Assembly: GCA_016793095.1 (NCBI GenBank)
Contig: JAEUJQ010000009.1
Coordinates: 1 to 64,000 of the forward strand
DNA: 64,000 nt
From: Myxococcaceae bacterium
Lineage (GTDB): Bacteria > Myxococcota > Myxococcia > Myxococcales > Myxococcaceae
Direction of reading: 5' to 3'
In this document: positions 20,636-28,875 of the stretch, piece after piece
Position numbering within the stretch: the first letter of the stretch is position 1
Layout: each line of letters opens with the position of its first letter
Notes under the pieces: generated by a model
What the model saw: the letters and a program-made list of their open reading frames with translations, nothing else
Database searches by the model: none
What the model was told of the DNA's origin: nothing
Made by a program: the position numbers and the translations under genes

Positions 20636-21015
20636 CGCTCTCAGCGTGCTGAAGGTGGCGGCGAAACTGTCCGGGCGGCGGGTGACCGCAGCCCCAGCCC
20701 GAGGCTCGACGCTACACTCTGGCCGCTCGCGCTCAGCGTGCTGCCCGGGGCGTTGCGAGACGCTCAGCGCTCGGCAGGAACCGGCTCGGAGCTCAGGCTT
20801 GGGCCCGTGGCCGCGGAGCGCGCGCGCTCAGCGTGCCGAAGGTGGCGGCGAAGCTGTCCGGGCGTCGGGTGACCGCAGCCCCAGCCTGAGGCTCAACGCT
20901 CGACACTCTGGCCGCTCGCGCTCAGCGTGCTGCCCGGGGCGTCGCGAGACGCTCAGCGCTCGGCAGGAACCGGCTCGGAGCTCAGGCTTGCGCCCGTGGC
21001 CGCGGCGCGCGCGCG
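20636..21015. repeat. Two-copy ~189-bp tandem duplication carrying a gene 3' end
   Basis: Two direct copies (about 20636-20824 and 20825-21015) with a few substitutions and small indels; offset is 187 bases at the left edge and 189 further right. The right copy contains the last ~20 codons and stop of the minus-strand gene at 20953-21264; the left copy is a noncoding echo of the same end. Short CAGC-GT-GCTG inverted repeats occur in each copy. Confidence 0.9.
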
Positions 21016-21264
21016 CTTGTCGAGGTGCCGCGCCCACGCGGTGCGGATGAGGCCCGCTCCCAGCAGGGTGGGGGTGGCTACCACGCAGAGGGGACACACG
21101 GCTCCGGCCACTGCGCCGAGCACACCGACGGCTCCGATGCCGAGGCCGGCGGTGAGCCACTGCTTGCCCTGCTCCTTCGCGACGCGGCTGTCTCTCATCA
21201 ACTCCGATGGGCTTCGTGAAGACATGTGGTGGAGAGCCCACAACCCCACAAAGAGGTTCAGCAC
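20953..21264 (-). CDS. Small membrane protein with CPLC motif
   Basis: 103 residues from GTG 21264, with GGAAGAGG just upstream; ATG 21225 would give a 90-residue product. The N-terminus is amphipathic. A Gly/Ala/Leu-rich hydrophobic stretch (residues ~38-74) probably forms two short helices around VCPLCVVATPTLLG, where a Cys-Pro-Leu-Cys pair sits at a bend. Such a CPxC pair could bind metal or undergo thiol exchange, but no function is known. The 3' end is duplicated downstream. Confidence 0.65.
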   Translation of the reverse strand: MLNLFVGLWALHHMSSRSPSELMRDSRVAKEQGKQWLTAGLGIGAVGVLGAVAGAVCPLCVVATPTLLGAGLIRTAWARHLDKRARAAATGASLSSEPVPAER

Positions 21265-21358
21265 GTCCTCTTCCGCTCGCCCGAAATGACGAGCATCCTG
21301 CCCCGCCCTGCGACCTCTCCTTCGAGGCGCGAACGAGCCCGAGGTGGCTGGAGGGGTG

Positions 21359-22408
21359 ATGTCAGCTCTTCAACCAGGAGCGTTGGTCGTCGTCGCCAGC
21401 GAGGGCCCGGGGCGCGTCGTCTCGGCGTCCGGCGCGACAGCGCAGGTGCTGCTGCTGTCGTCGCGCAAGGTGGTGACGCCTGCTCCGGAGCGGCTCCGCC
21501 CAGTCCTCGAGGCCGGGCGCGCTGAGGCGCTGCTCGAGCGGCTCGCCCAACCCGTGAGCCTGACGAACGCTCCGCCTGCCGTGAAGGAGGCCATGTCGCT
21601 CGTCGAGACGTCGCTGGACGCAGAGGCGCTGGCAGAGGCCTTCCGCGCGCTGGTGGCGACAGGCTCCGTCGAGCCCGAGGTGGAGACCGCGAAGCTGTAC
21701 CTCGAGGCGATGTTCGGAGCCGAGCTCGCGGCGGTGTTGAAGCTGAACCGCAGCGTGGTCGCGAGCCGCATCGTTCGTGAGCCGCAGCGTCCCGACTCCG
21801 GAAGTCCCTCGTGGCTCGAGGCGCTCATCAAGGCGGGGGCAGTGCCTGAAGAGGCGAAGCCGCTCGACGACCCCATGCGCCCCATCCCGATCTCGAAGGC
21901 GAAGGCCTGGACAAGCTGGCGGCTGGCGTTCGACGCGCTCGAGCGCTTCCGGATGTACCCGTTGATCGTCGAGGCCCGCTTCCTGGGCCGGGAACCGAAC
22001 GAGGACCTCGCGAAGCTCGGGCGGCGCCTCCGACCCGACGTGCTGAGTCGTGGCGCCTGGCCCGAGACGGTTCAGTTCTCGCTGGAAGAGCCCATGCTCG
22101 TGGTGGCGCCGCATCGCGCACCCTGGCTGACGGCCGCCTGGCTCCGCTTCGGGGGCGTCAATGGGTGCCCTCCCCCAGAAGAGAACGCCCGCGTGCTGCG
22201 CAAGCTCCATGACGAGTGGAGTGCGTTCCCCATCGTCTACGACGAGCTGTCCCTCGAGCTCGTCGTGCGTGACCCACCGAAGACCCCAGCCGACGTGCGG
22301 CGCGCGATGAAGGCACAGCTCTCGTGGTCCGAGGACACCGCGTTGGCGAGCAGGGCCAGTCTGGAGCGAGCGACCCGCAGCGCGCATTGGACCCTGTGGT
22401 GGGATTGA
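21359..22408 (+). CDS. CarD-like N-terminal domain fused to DUF4253
   Basis: 349 residues from ATG 21359, preceded by GGAGGGG. Residues ~5-60 resemble the CarD/TRCF RNA-polymerase-interacting domain (LQPGALVVVASEGPGRVVSA ... RLRPVLE). Residues ~75-130 resemble the CarD helical part (AEAFRALVATGSVEPE ... AELAAVL). The C-terminal ~170 residues match DUF4253: GGVNGCPPPEENARVLRKLH, then VVRDPP, and an end in TLWWD. No signal or membrane segment. DUF4253 is often met in proteins of unclear function. It is divergent from the CPLC gene. Confidence 0.7.
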   Translation: MSALQPGALVVVASEGPGRVVSASGATAQVLLLSSRKVVTPAPERLRPVLEAGRAEALLERLAQPVSLTNAPPAVKEAMSLVETSLDAEALAEAFRALVATGSVEPEVETAKLYLEAMFGAELAAVLKLNRSVVASRIVREPQRPDSGSPSWLEALIKAGAVPEEAKPLDDPMRPIPISKAKAWTSWRLAFDALERFRMYPLIVEARFLGREPNEDLAKLGRRLRPDVLSRGAWPETVQFSLEEPMLVVAPHRAPWLTAAWLRFGGVNGCPPPEENARVLRKLHDEWSAFPIVYDELSLELVVRDPPKTPADVRRAMKAQLSWSEDTALASRASLERATRSAHWTLWWD

Positions 22409-22505
22409 CCAACTGGGACGAGATACGAAGACGTTGGTGCGGGATGGCAATGACGTGGAGCGCCGTTGGATCAGCTAACCTCGAGCTCCTCCGGGAGGTC
22501 CTGCC

Positions 22506-22844
22506 GTGAAGCGCCTCGTTCTCGTCGCTGTGGTTCTCTCCTGCCTCTCGACAGGTTGCGCCCATGGCCCGCTCATCAGCGAGCCGGCCGCGAAGTCGCT
22601 CGTCGAGCGCGGGGCCCTGCTGGTCGACGTCAGGACGCCGGAGGAATACGGCTCCGGCCACCTCATCGGCGCGCGCAACATCCCCCTCCACGAGCTCGAG
22701 TTCCGCAAGGACGAGCTACCGCGCAACACTGACATCGTCCTCTACTGCCGGAGCGGCTCCCGGAGCGCTCGCGCCCGCGCCATGCTGCGCGCCGCTGGCT
22801 TCTCGAGGGTCCACAACCTCGGGGCCATGTCGAACTGGAAGTAG
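22506..22844 (+). CDS. Rhodanese-domain lipoprotein
   Basis: 112 residues from GTG 22506 with GGGAGG upstream. Signal peptide with lipobox LSTGC (Cys18), then one rhodanese domain: LLVDVRTPEEYGSGHLIGA and the active loop YCRSGSRS with catalytic Cys. Single-domain rhodaneses carry sulfane sulfur as a Cys persulfide. The last eight residues (LGAMSNWK) are identical to those of the next gene, indicating tandem duplication. First of a rhodanese-rhodanese-YeiH run. Confidence 0.92.
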   Translation: MKRLVLVAVVLSCLSTGCAHGPLISEPAAKSLVERGALLVDVRTPEEYGSGHLIGARNIPLHELEFRKDELPRNTDIVLYCRSGSRSARARAMLRAAGFSRVHNLGAMSNWK

Positions 22845-22909
22845 TCACGAATCCTCCTGGCTGGGGTATGGCTCACAGGCCCCGAACCCCCGATTCCGGA
22901 GTCCGACCC

Positions 22910-23260
22910 ATGAAGCGCGTCCTGCTCGTCCTCGTCCTGGCCCCGCTGCTCGTCTTCCTCGCCAACACTGCGTTCGCGACAGGCGCGGTGATTGGTGGCG
23001 GCGAGGCGAAGGCGCTGGTGCAGAAGGGCGCCGTCCTGGTGGACGTGAGGACCCCTGAGGAGTTCGCCGCGAGCCACCTGGCCGGCGCCCTCAACATCCC
23101 CGTGCAGGAGCTCGACGCCAGGAAGGGTGAGCTGCCGAAGGACAAGGACATCGTCGTCTACTGCCGCAGCGGCGCGCGGAGCGCCCGGAGCCGCGACCTG
23201 CTGCAGGCGGCCGGCTTCGCGAAGGTCTACGACCTCGGCGCGATGTCGAACTGGAAGTGA
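22910..23260 (+). CDS. Periplasmic rhodanese-domain protein
   Basis: 116 residues from ATG 22910 (GGAG upstream). Signal peptide MKRVLLVLVLAPLLVFLANT ending near AFATG, no lipobox, so soluble periplasmic or signal-anchored. Rhodanese domain: VLVDVRTPEEFAASHLAGAL, loop YCRSGARS with catalytic Cys. About 60-65% identical by eye to the preceding lipoprotein over the domain. The stop overlaps the yeiH start (GTGA), which suggests a shared role in sulfur handling. Confidence 0.92.
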   Translation: MKRVLLVLVLAPLLVFLANTAFATGAVIGGGEAKALVQKGAVLVDVRTPEEFAASHLAGALNIPVQELDARKGELPKDKDIVVYCRSGARSARSRDLLQAAGFAKVYDLGAMSNWK

Positions 23261-24189
23261 CGCGGCGGGTCCTCTTCTTCGCGCTCGCAGCGGGCGCGCT
23301 GCTCCCCTGGGTGCCGACCTGGGTGGCCCTGCTCGCCGGCCTCGCCTTCGGCCTGTCTGTCGAGCACCCGTTCCCCGACCAGGCGAAGAAGGCGCAGACG
23401 TACCTCCTCCAGGCGTCCGTCGTCGGGCTGGGCGCGTCGATGAACCTCGCCGTCGTCCTGCGCGTCGGCGTGCAGGGCATCGGGCAGACGCTGGTCGCCA
23501 TCACCGCGACGCTGCTGGCGGCGCTCGGGCTCGCGAGGCTCTTCAAGACGGAGCAGGTGACGTCGCTCCTCATCGGCGTGGGCACCGCCATCTGCGGAGG
23601 CTCGGCCATCGCGGCGGTCGCCCCGGCCATCGGCGCGAAGCCCCACCAGACGAGCGTCTCCCTGGCCGTCGTGTTCCTCCTCAACGCCGTCGCGCTGGTG
23701 GTGTTTCCGCCCATCGGGCACGCCGCCGCCCTCGACGCGCCGCAGTTCGGCCTCTGGAGCGCGCTCGCGATTCACGACACCTCGTCGGTGGTCGGCGCGT
23801 CGATGCAGTTCGGCGAACAGGCGCTGCAGGTGGGCACCACCGTGAAGCTGACCCGCGCCTTGTGGATTGTCCCGCTCACGCTCGTGCTCGCGCGCCTCGC
23901 GAAGGCCGAAGACGGCGGGAAGAGCACGAAGAAGCCCTGGTTCATCCTCGGCTTCCTGGCGGTGGCAGCCCTCGTGACGTGGGTGCCCGCGCTGACGGAG
24001 CCCGGTCAGGTCGTCGCCCGCGTCGCCCGCCAGGTGCTGGTGCTGACGCTCTTCCTCATCGGCGCGAGCGTGAACCGTGCTGCGCTCAAGGCGGTTGGCG
24101 TGCGGCCGCTGGTGCTGGGGGTCGTGCTCTGGCTGCTCGTCTCGGTGACGACGCTGTGGCTCATCCACCGCGCCGTGCTCGCGACGTAG
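23257..24189 (+). CDS. YeiH/UPF0324-family putative sulfate exporter
   Basis: 310 residues, GTG start in a 4-base overlap with the rhodanese stop. About nine to ten membrane helices; family signatures LLQASVVGLGASMNL near residue 55, GVGTAICGGSAIAAVAPAI at ~106-126, and HDTSSVVGASMQFG. The family is annotated as putative sulfate exporters, an assignment that rests on few experiments. Coupling to rhodaneses here fits export of oxidised sulfur made during persulfide or taurine-type metabolism (inference). It abuts the thioredoxin-like gene stop to stop. Confidence 0.9.
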   Translation: MTRRVLFFALAAGALLPWVPTWVALLAGLAFGLSVEHPFPDQAKKAQTYLLQASVVGLGASMNLAVVLRVGVQGIGQTLVAITATLLAALGLARLFKTEQVTSLLIGVGTAICGGSAIAAVAPAIGAKPHQTSVSLAVVFLLNAVALVVFPPIGHAAALDAPQFGLWSALAIHDTSSVVGASMQFGEQALQVGTTVKLTRALWIVPLTLVLARLAKAEDGGKSTKKPWFILGFLAVAALVTWVPALTEPGQVVARVARQVLVLTLFLIGASVNRAALKAVGVRPLVLGVVLWLLVSVTTLWLIHRAVLAT

Positions 24190-24756
24190 TCAGAAGAGCG
24201 TGCGCAGCAACAGCCCGAACGTCGTCGTGTAGCCGACTACGCTGCCCTTGATGTGTCCCTGCTCGTCGAGGAAGTACACGGTCGGGAACGTGTTGATGTT
24301 GAGCGCCTCGGCCAGTCCGGTTTCGTCGAGCAGCACCGGGTAGTCGACGCCGTTGCGCTCGACGTACGCCGTCACCTGGCCCGGCGAGCTCCACGCGGTC
24401 GCCACCGAGAGCACGTTGGCGCGGTCTCCCGCGAGCGAACGCGCCCAGCCCAGGTTGCGTGACTCGGTCTCACAGACGGTGCACCACGGCGCCCAGAAGG
24501 CGAGCAGCGTCGGCTTGCCCGAGAGGCTGGCCGACGACACCTCAGGGCCCGCCAGCGCGCGCAGGGTGAACGCCGGCACCGGACCGCCCTTCACGTGGGC
24601 GCGCGTCTGCCACAGCCCCACGCCTCCGAGGATGACGAGGAGGAGCGCGAGGTCGAAGGCCCAGCGCAGCGGCGCGTGCCGGTCGTACGCGGCCTTCGCG
24701 CGGCCGAAGAGGCCGGGAGGACGGACAGGGGCGGTCTCGGGCGCGGGCGTCGACAT
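24190..24756 (-). CDS. Membrane-anchored thioredoxin-like (TlpA/DsbD-like) protein
   Basis: 188 residues from ATG 24756 with GAGGAG six bases upstream. A Pro-rich N-terminus, one membrane helix (~29-48, FDLALLLVILGGVGLW), then a periplasmic thioredoxin fold: FWAPWCTVCETE active site with Cys-Thr-Val-Cys and cis-Pro in NTFPTVYFL. Likely reduces or oxidises protein thiols in the periplasm, possibly including the neighbouring rhodaneses. Convergent with yeiH. Confidence 0.88.
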   Translation of the reverse strand: MSTPAPETAPVRPPGLFGRAKAAYDRHAPLRWAFDLALLLVILGGVGLWQTRAHVKGGPVPAFTLRALAGPEVSSASLSGKPTLLAFWAPWCTVCETESRNLGWARSLAGDRANVLSVATAWSSPGQVTAYVERNGVDYPVLLDETGLAEALNINTFPTVYFLDEQGHIKGSVVGYTTTFGLLLRTLF

Positions 24757-25267
24757 GAAGCTCCTCGACGGGTGCATAGTGTCGGGCCTGCGCGCCGTCG
24801 AGTCAGCGGGCCTGCCCGTTGTCAGGACGCTCATGAGCCCGGTCCTCGCGCCGACGATTCCACGCGAGCCGACTTTCCACAGAGGCCCGGTGCCGCAGTC
24901 GTCGAGCTCACCGACGTGGCTCGGCACGAACGAGCTGGGGCAGCGCCGAGCGCTCCTGCCAACCACGAGGAGCTGCCCGTCGTTCTCGAGCCGCCGTCGA
25001 AGTGTTCGCCGAAGTCCTCAAAGACGACCGCATCAAGCGCCCGAGGAGGACTCTTTGCCTCGTGAGACCACCGCGTCTGCGCGAACCCACGTGGTTTCAA
25101 CGAGGACGGATGAGCGCGATGGGGAACGGGCCTTGCTCAACCCGCGCGTCGTGTTCATCTGACTCCAAGTCCCTGAAAAGACGAAGTGTCATGCACGGGT
25201 GACAACTTTTGACGCGGCACGTCGATACTTGAGGTGAGACAATGTGGGCCCGGGTGGGTGAGCGGTC
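24757..25267. other. 511-base divergent intergenic region
   Basis: No open frame here has convincing codon bias. An inverted repeat CTCGACGG/CCGTCGAG lies at 24764-24771 and 24795-24802. Near the kinase, GTGACA at 25200-25205 and GATACT at 25225-25230 are a weak -35/-10-like pair with a 19-base spacer. Nothing else is recognised. Confidence 0.3.
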
Positions 25268-26803
25268 ATGAACTCCGATTCGACCAGCCTCGACATGATG
25301 ACGCCGGAAGCAGGCATGCCTGCGCTTGCCCGCGAGCAGAAGCGGCCCCACACTTCGCGCCTCATGTTGCAGGAGCCGACGCCGGAAGCGCCGCTGCCGT
25401 TCGGGCGCTACCAGCTGATCCGCCGAATCGGGGCGGGTGGCATGGGAGAAGTGTTCCTCGCCCGCGAAGGCGGAGAGCACCCGCGCGCCTGCGTCGTGAA
25501 GAAGGTGCTGCCGAACCTGGTGGCGAACCGGGCCTTCGTGGGCCGCTTCCTCGACGAGGCGAAGGTCGTCGTCCGGCTCAAGCACAACAACATCGCGCGC
25601 GTGTACGCGATGGGCGACGTCGGCGGCGAGTACTTCCTGTCGATGGAGTACGTGCAGGGCAAGACCGTCAGCCGTTTCACCAAGCGCCTGCGCGACCGCA
25701 AGGCCGAGATGCCGCTCGGGCTCATCCTGCTGCTCGGCGAGAAGGTGTGCCAGGGCCTGCAGTACGCGCACGAGGCGAAGGACGAGACGGGCAGCCCGCT
25801 GCACCTCGTGCACCGGGACCTCTCGCCCGCGAACGTCTGCATCAGCTACCGCGGCGAGGTCAAAATCATCGACTTCGGCGCCGCCCAATCGACGCTGAAG
25901 GAGGAGCAGACGGCTCCGCGGGTCGTCATCGGCAACCTCACGTACATGGCGCCCGAGCAGGCGAAGAAGCTCATCGTGGACGGGCGCGCCGACGTCTACT
26001 CGTGCGGCGTGATGCTGTGGGAGCTGCTCGCCTGGCACGCGCTGCCGCAGAAGGGCGACCCCATCGAGCGCTGGCGCCGCGCCGCCAACCCGGTCTGGGA
26101 CCCGCCGAGCAAGAACAACGCGGCCGTGCCGAAGGACGTGGACGAGCTGGTGCTGAAGGCGCTCAAGAAGGAGCCGGGCGAGCGCTGGACGAACGCGGCG
26201 GAGTTCGGCGAGGCGCTCAAGAAGGCCCGCCTGCGCCACGCGCCCGACGTGAAGGAGCGCGACCTCGGCGACCTGCTCTCGCGCGTCTTCCACAAGGAGA
26301 AGTCCAGCGAGGACTACGTGCTGCAAGAGGTCGTCTACGGGAAGACCGTGACGCCGCTGGCGAGCGAGAAGACGCGCCGGGTCGCGCTGGTGCCGCCGAC
26401 CGCGCTGGCGTTCGAGCACACCGCGGTGATGGCGCCCGCCGACATCCTCAAGGCGAACGAAGACATCACCGACCCGGGCCGCCCGGAGCCAGTCGCCGAA
26501 GCCGATGACGGCACGCCCACGCCCGCGAAGGACCCACGGCTGACCAGGCCCATCGACCCACTCCTGCTCGAGTCGCGGAAGAGCTTCGGGCTCACCTTCG
26601 GAGACATTCACGAGCCCATCATCGAGGCGAGCCTCATTCAGGAGATCGAGGCGACCGGCGACGAGGAGCCGTACATCTCGGGCGAAGGCCACACCGCCGC
26701 GTACCAGGGACCCACGGGTTGGCAGAAGGTCGCGCTGTTCGGCAGCATCTTCTTCGTCGCGGTGGGCCTCGGCTTCCTCGGGGTGTGGCTCGCGCTGCGG
26801 TAG
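25268..26803 (+). CDS. Ser/Thr protein kinase, tail-anchored
   Basis: 511 residues from ATG 25268. Kinase domain at ~44-325: GAGGMGEVFLAR, Lys in CVVKKVL, Glu in FLDEAK, HRDLSPAN, IDFGAAQ, APEQ, so predicted active. The activation segment is short. A ~150-residue acidic/Pro-rich linker follows, then a single membrane helix at the very C-terminus (ALFGSIFFVAVGLGFLGVWL). No extracytoplasmic domain. Followed 45 bases later by the Uma2 gene. Confidence 0.93.
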   Translation: MNSDSTSLDMMTPEAGMPALAREQKRPHTSRLMLQEPTPEAPLPFGRYQLIRRIGAGGMGEVFLAREGGEHPRACVVKKVLPNLVANRAFVGRFLDEAKVVVRLKHNNIARVYAMGDVGGEYFLSMEYVQGKTVSRFTKRLRDRKAEMPLGLILLLGEKVCQGLQYAHEAKDETGSPLHLVHRDLSPANVCISYRGEVKIIDFGAAQSTLKEEQTAPRVVIGNLTYMAPEQAKKLIVDGRADVYSCGVMLWELLAWHALPQKGDPIERWRRAANPVWDPPSKNNAAVPKDVDELVLKALKKEPGERWTNAAEFGEALKKARLRHAPDVKERDLGDLLSRVFHKEKSSEDYVLQEVVYGKTVTPLASEKTRRVALVPPTALAFEHTAVMAPADILKANEDITDPGRPEPVAEADDGTPTPAKDPRLTRPIDPLLLESRKSFGLTFGDIHEPIIEASLIQEIEATGDEEPYISGEGHTAAYQGPTGWQKVALFGSIFFVAVGLGFLGVWLALR

Positions 26804-26848
26804 TCGCCGCGTGGCCGCCTGCGGCTCGACGTGCGATGCTGACGCTGC

Positions 26849-27415
26849 ATGAACGCGCAGCCGAAGGAGAAGATGACGTATGCCGAGTACCTCGCGCGCG
26901 AGGCCGCTTCGGACGTCAAGCACGAGTTCATCGCCGGCGAGGTGTTCGCGATGGCCGGCGGCACGGTGGAGCACGGCGCGCTGGCGGTCGCGTTCGGCGC
27001 AGAGCTCCGCAACGCGCTCTCGGGCAAGCCCTGCCGCGTGTTGAACTCCGACGTGCGGGTGCAGGTCCGGTCGACGGGCGCGGCGTTCTACCCCGACGTC
27101 AGCGTCGTCTGCGGGAAGCTCGAGACGGCGGCCGACGACCCGCACGCCGTCACCAACCCGGTGGTGCTGGTCGACGTCCTCTCGGCGTCGACCGAGGGCG
27201 ATGACCGCGGCGCGAAGGCCGCCCACTACCGCCGCCTCGACTCCCTCAGAGAGTACGTGCTGGTGAGCCAGGGCGAGCGGCGCGTCGAGGTGCAGCGGAG
27301 GAACGAGCGCGGCATCTGGGAGCTGCACTTCTCGGGGCCCGGCGAGCGCGTCGAGCTGACGTCCCTCGGCGTCTCGCTGGCAGTCGACGCCGTCTACGCG
27401 AACCCGCTCGCATGA
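26849..27415 (+). CDS. Uma2-family putative endonuclease
   Basis: 188 residues. Uma2/DUF820 proteins share a PD-(D/E)xK nuclease core; function is mostly unproven. Visible: MTYAEYLAREAASDVKHEFI at the N-terminus, FYPDVSVVC with the first Asp, VVLVDVLSASTEG where the usual Glu (VIEVLS) is Asp, and RGAKAAHYRRLDSLREYVLV with the Lys. The Glu-to-Asp change may still bind metal. The stop overlaps the next start (ATGA). Confidence 0.88.
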   Translation: MNAQPKEKMTYAEYLAREAASDVKHEFIAGEVFAMAGGTVEHGALAVAFGAELRNALSGKPCRVLNSDVRVQVRSTGAAFYPDVSVVCGKLETAADDPHAVTNPVVLVDVLSASTEGDDRGAKAAHYRRLDSLREYVLVSQGERRVEVQRRNERGIWELHFSGPGERVELTSLGVSLAVDAVYANPLA

Positions 27416-28197
27416 CGGAGAAGACGCGCTCAGCGGCGAGGCCGGGCGAGGCGCAGAGCTTCGACGAGCGCGAGGTGGCCGAAATCCTCCGGCGCGCGTC
27501 GGCGCTCGACCAGAAGCGCAAGCTCGAGCGGCCCACCCTCACGCTGGCGGAGATCGAGTCCATCGCGAAGGAGGCTGGCCTCGACCCGGCCCTCGTGCGC
27601 CGCGCCGTCGACGAGCTGAAGCACGAGCCCGAGCAGTCGGTGTGGACGAAGCTGGCCGGCGCGCCGCTCTCGCGCACCATCGAGCGCGTCGTCGATGGAG
27701 AGCTCACCACCGACGACCACGAGGCGCTGGCGGTGGCGATTCGCGAGGCGCTGGGCCAGCCGGGCGGCTTCCCGGTGCAGCTCTCGGCGCTGGGGCGCTC
27801 TTTGTCCGTCACCACCTTCAGCACCGCCGGGCTGGTGGACGTGCAGGTGACCCCGAAGGACGGCGTCACTCGCGTGCGCGTGACGGTGAACGCGCGGCAG
27901 GTCGCGGGCGGGCTGTTCGGCGGCCTCATCGGCGGCGTCGGCGGCGGGCTCGGCTCGAACGTCGCGTGGCTGGTGCCGCTGTGGCTGACGAAGGCCGGCT
28001 ACGCGCCCGAGCTCGGCGTGCTCGGCGGAGTCGTCGGCCTGCTCACGACGGTGGCGGGCGCGTACTCGTTCGCCCGGTGGCTCTTCGTGGGGCGCGCGAA
28101 GGCGATGCACGCGCGCGCCGAGCAGCTCGCCGAGACGCTGGAGTCGCAGCTGCGAACGGCCCTCGCAAAGCGCGCCGGCGTCACCCCGGTGACTTGA
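27412..28197 (+). CDS. Membrane protein with glycine-rich helices, unknown function
   Basis: 261 residues, ATG overlapping the Uma2 stop. Residues 15-70 are helical and charged, resembling an N-terminal regulatory segment (SFDEREVAEILRRASALDQK). Residues ~75-165 are mixed alpha/beta. Two hydrophobic segments follow (GGLFGGLIGGVGGGLGS; LGVLGGVVGLLTTVAGAYSF), then a helical tail with many Ala/Arg. No enzyme motif. Related architecture is common in myxobacteria as 'hypothetical'; family not recognised. Confidence 0.75.
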   Translation: MTEKTRSAARPGEAQSFDEREVAEILRRASALDQKRKLERPTLTLAEIESIAKEAGLDPALVRRAVDELKHEPEQSVWTKLAGAPLSRTIERVVDGELTTDDHEALAVAIREALGQPGGFPVQLSALGRSLSVTTFSTAGLVDVQVTPKDGVTRVRVTVNARQVAGGLFGGLIGGVGGGLGSNVAWLVPLWLTKAGYAPELGVLGGVVGLLTTVAGAYSFARWLFVGRAKAMHARAEQLAETLESQLRTALAKRAGVTPVT

Positions 28198-28203
28198 GCT
28201 GGT

Positions 28204-28872
28204 TCACCGCCGGCCCACGGCGAGGGGGCACCGCGGCCGGAGCTGCTCCTGGCTCGTCGTCAGCACCCGGCTCAGCGCGTCCGAGGACGTCCCGGTGCCC
28301 GTCAGGTCGGCCCTCAGCAGCGCGCCGCACACGCCGACGACACCGAACTTCCGGTGAAGCACAGGCTCGCCGGGCAGAAGTCTCGACGAGTCCTCGGTGA
28401 TGCGAACGCTCTCGACGACGGCCTGGTCCGTCAGCGGCGCCTCGATGGTGAACCAGAGGTCATCGACCGTCTCTCGTCCCCACAGCTCGACGTGTCGACC
28501 GCAGCGACCCTTGCCGACGTTGGTGAAGGTGAAGCGGGTGACGGCCTCGAGGCCCGTCATCGCCGAGAGCTCTGCGTCTCGAGGCAGCGCCGCGCAGTCA
28601 GACAGCGCGAAGGCGGCGACCTCGAAGAGACGCTTCGCTGGCCACGCGAGCGCCACGGCGAGCGGCAACCCCACGGCGCACACCAGGGTGAAGACGTACA
28701 TGCGCCGGACGAAGACCGGCTCTGCGGGCTGGCCTGCGCGCGCGCGGCCGTCGAGCCTCGAGTAGCGCGCGGTCAGCCCGAACCGGAGCGCCTGATGGAG
28801 GCGCCGGTAGTGCAGCGCGTAGATGACGATGGCGATGTAGGCGACTGCGGCGTGCAGGCCCGCGCAGAGCAC
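28204..28872 (-). CDS. Two-helix membrane protein, unknown function
   Basis: 222 residues from GTG 28872, three bases after the SDR stop, so probably translated from the same mRNA. Two membrane helices (~7-20 and ~58-78: MYVFTLVCAVGLPLAVAL) enclose a short basic loop; the C-terminal ~130 residues are probably outside the membrane, with four Cys (SDCAALP, GRCGRH, GVCGALL, RPRCPL). No recognised domain. Confidence 0.65.
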   Translation of the reverse strand: MLCAGLHAAVAYIAIVIYALHYRRLHQALRFGLTARYSRLDGRARAGQPAEPVFVRRMYVFTLVCAVGLPLAVALAWPAKRLFEVAAFALSDCAALPRDAELSAMTGLEAVTRFTFTNVGKGRCGRHVELWGRETVDDLWFTIEAPLTDQAVVESVRITEDSSRLLPGEPVLHRKFGVVGVCGALLRADLTGTGTSSDALSRVLTTSQEQLRPRCPLAVGRR

Positions 28873-28875
28873 CCG

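Noticed and set aside
24831-25100. Possible 89-residue minus-strand gene in the 511-base gap
   Set aside because: Codon bias is weak compared with neighbours and no domain or ribosome site supports it.
25097-27328. 743-residue minus-strand open frame across the kinase at 25268
   Set aside because: It is antisense to a kinase with all Hanks motifs and reads as Arg/His/Leu-rich sequence typical of GC-rich shadows.
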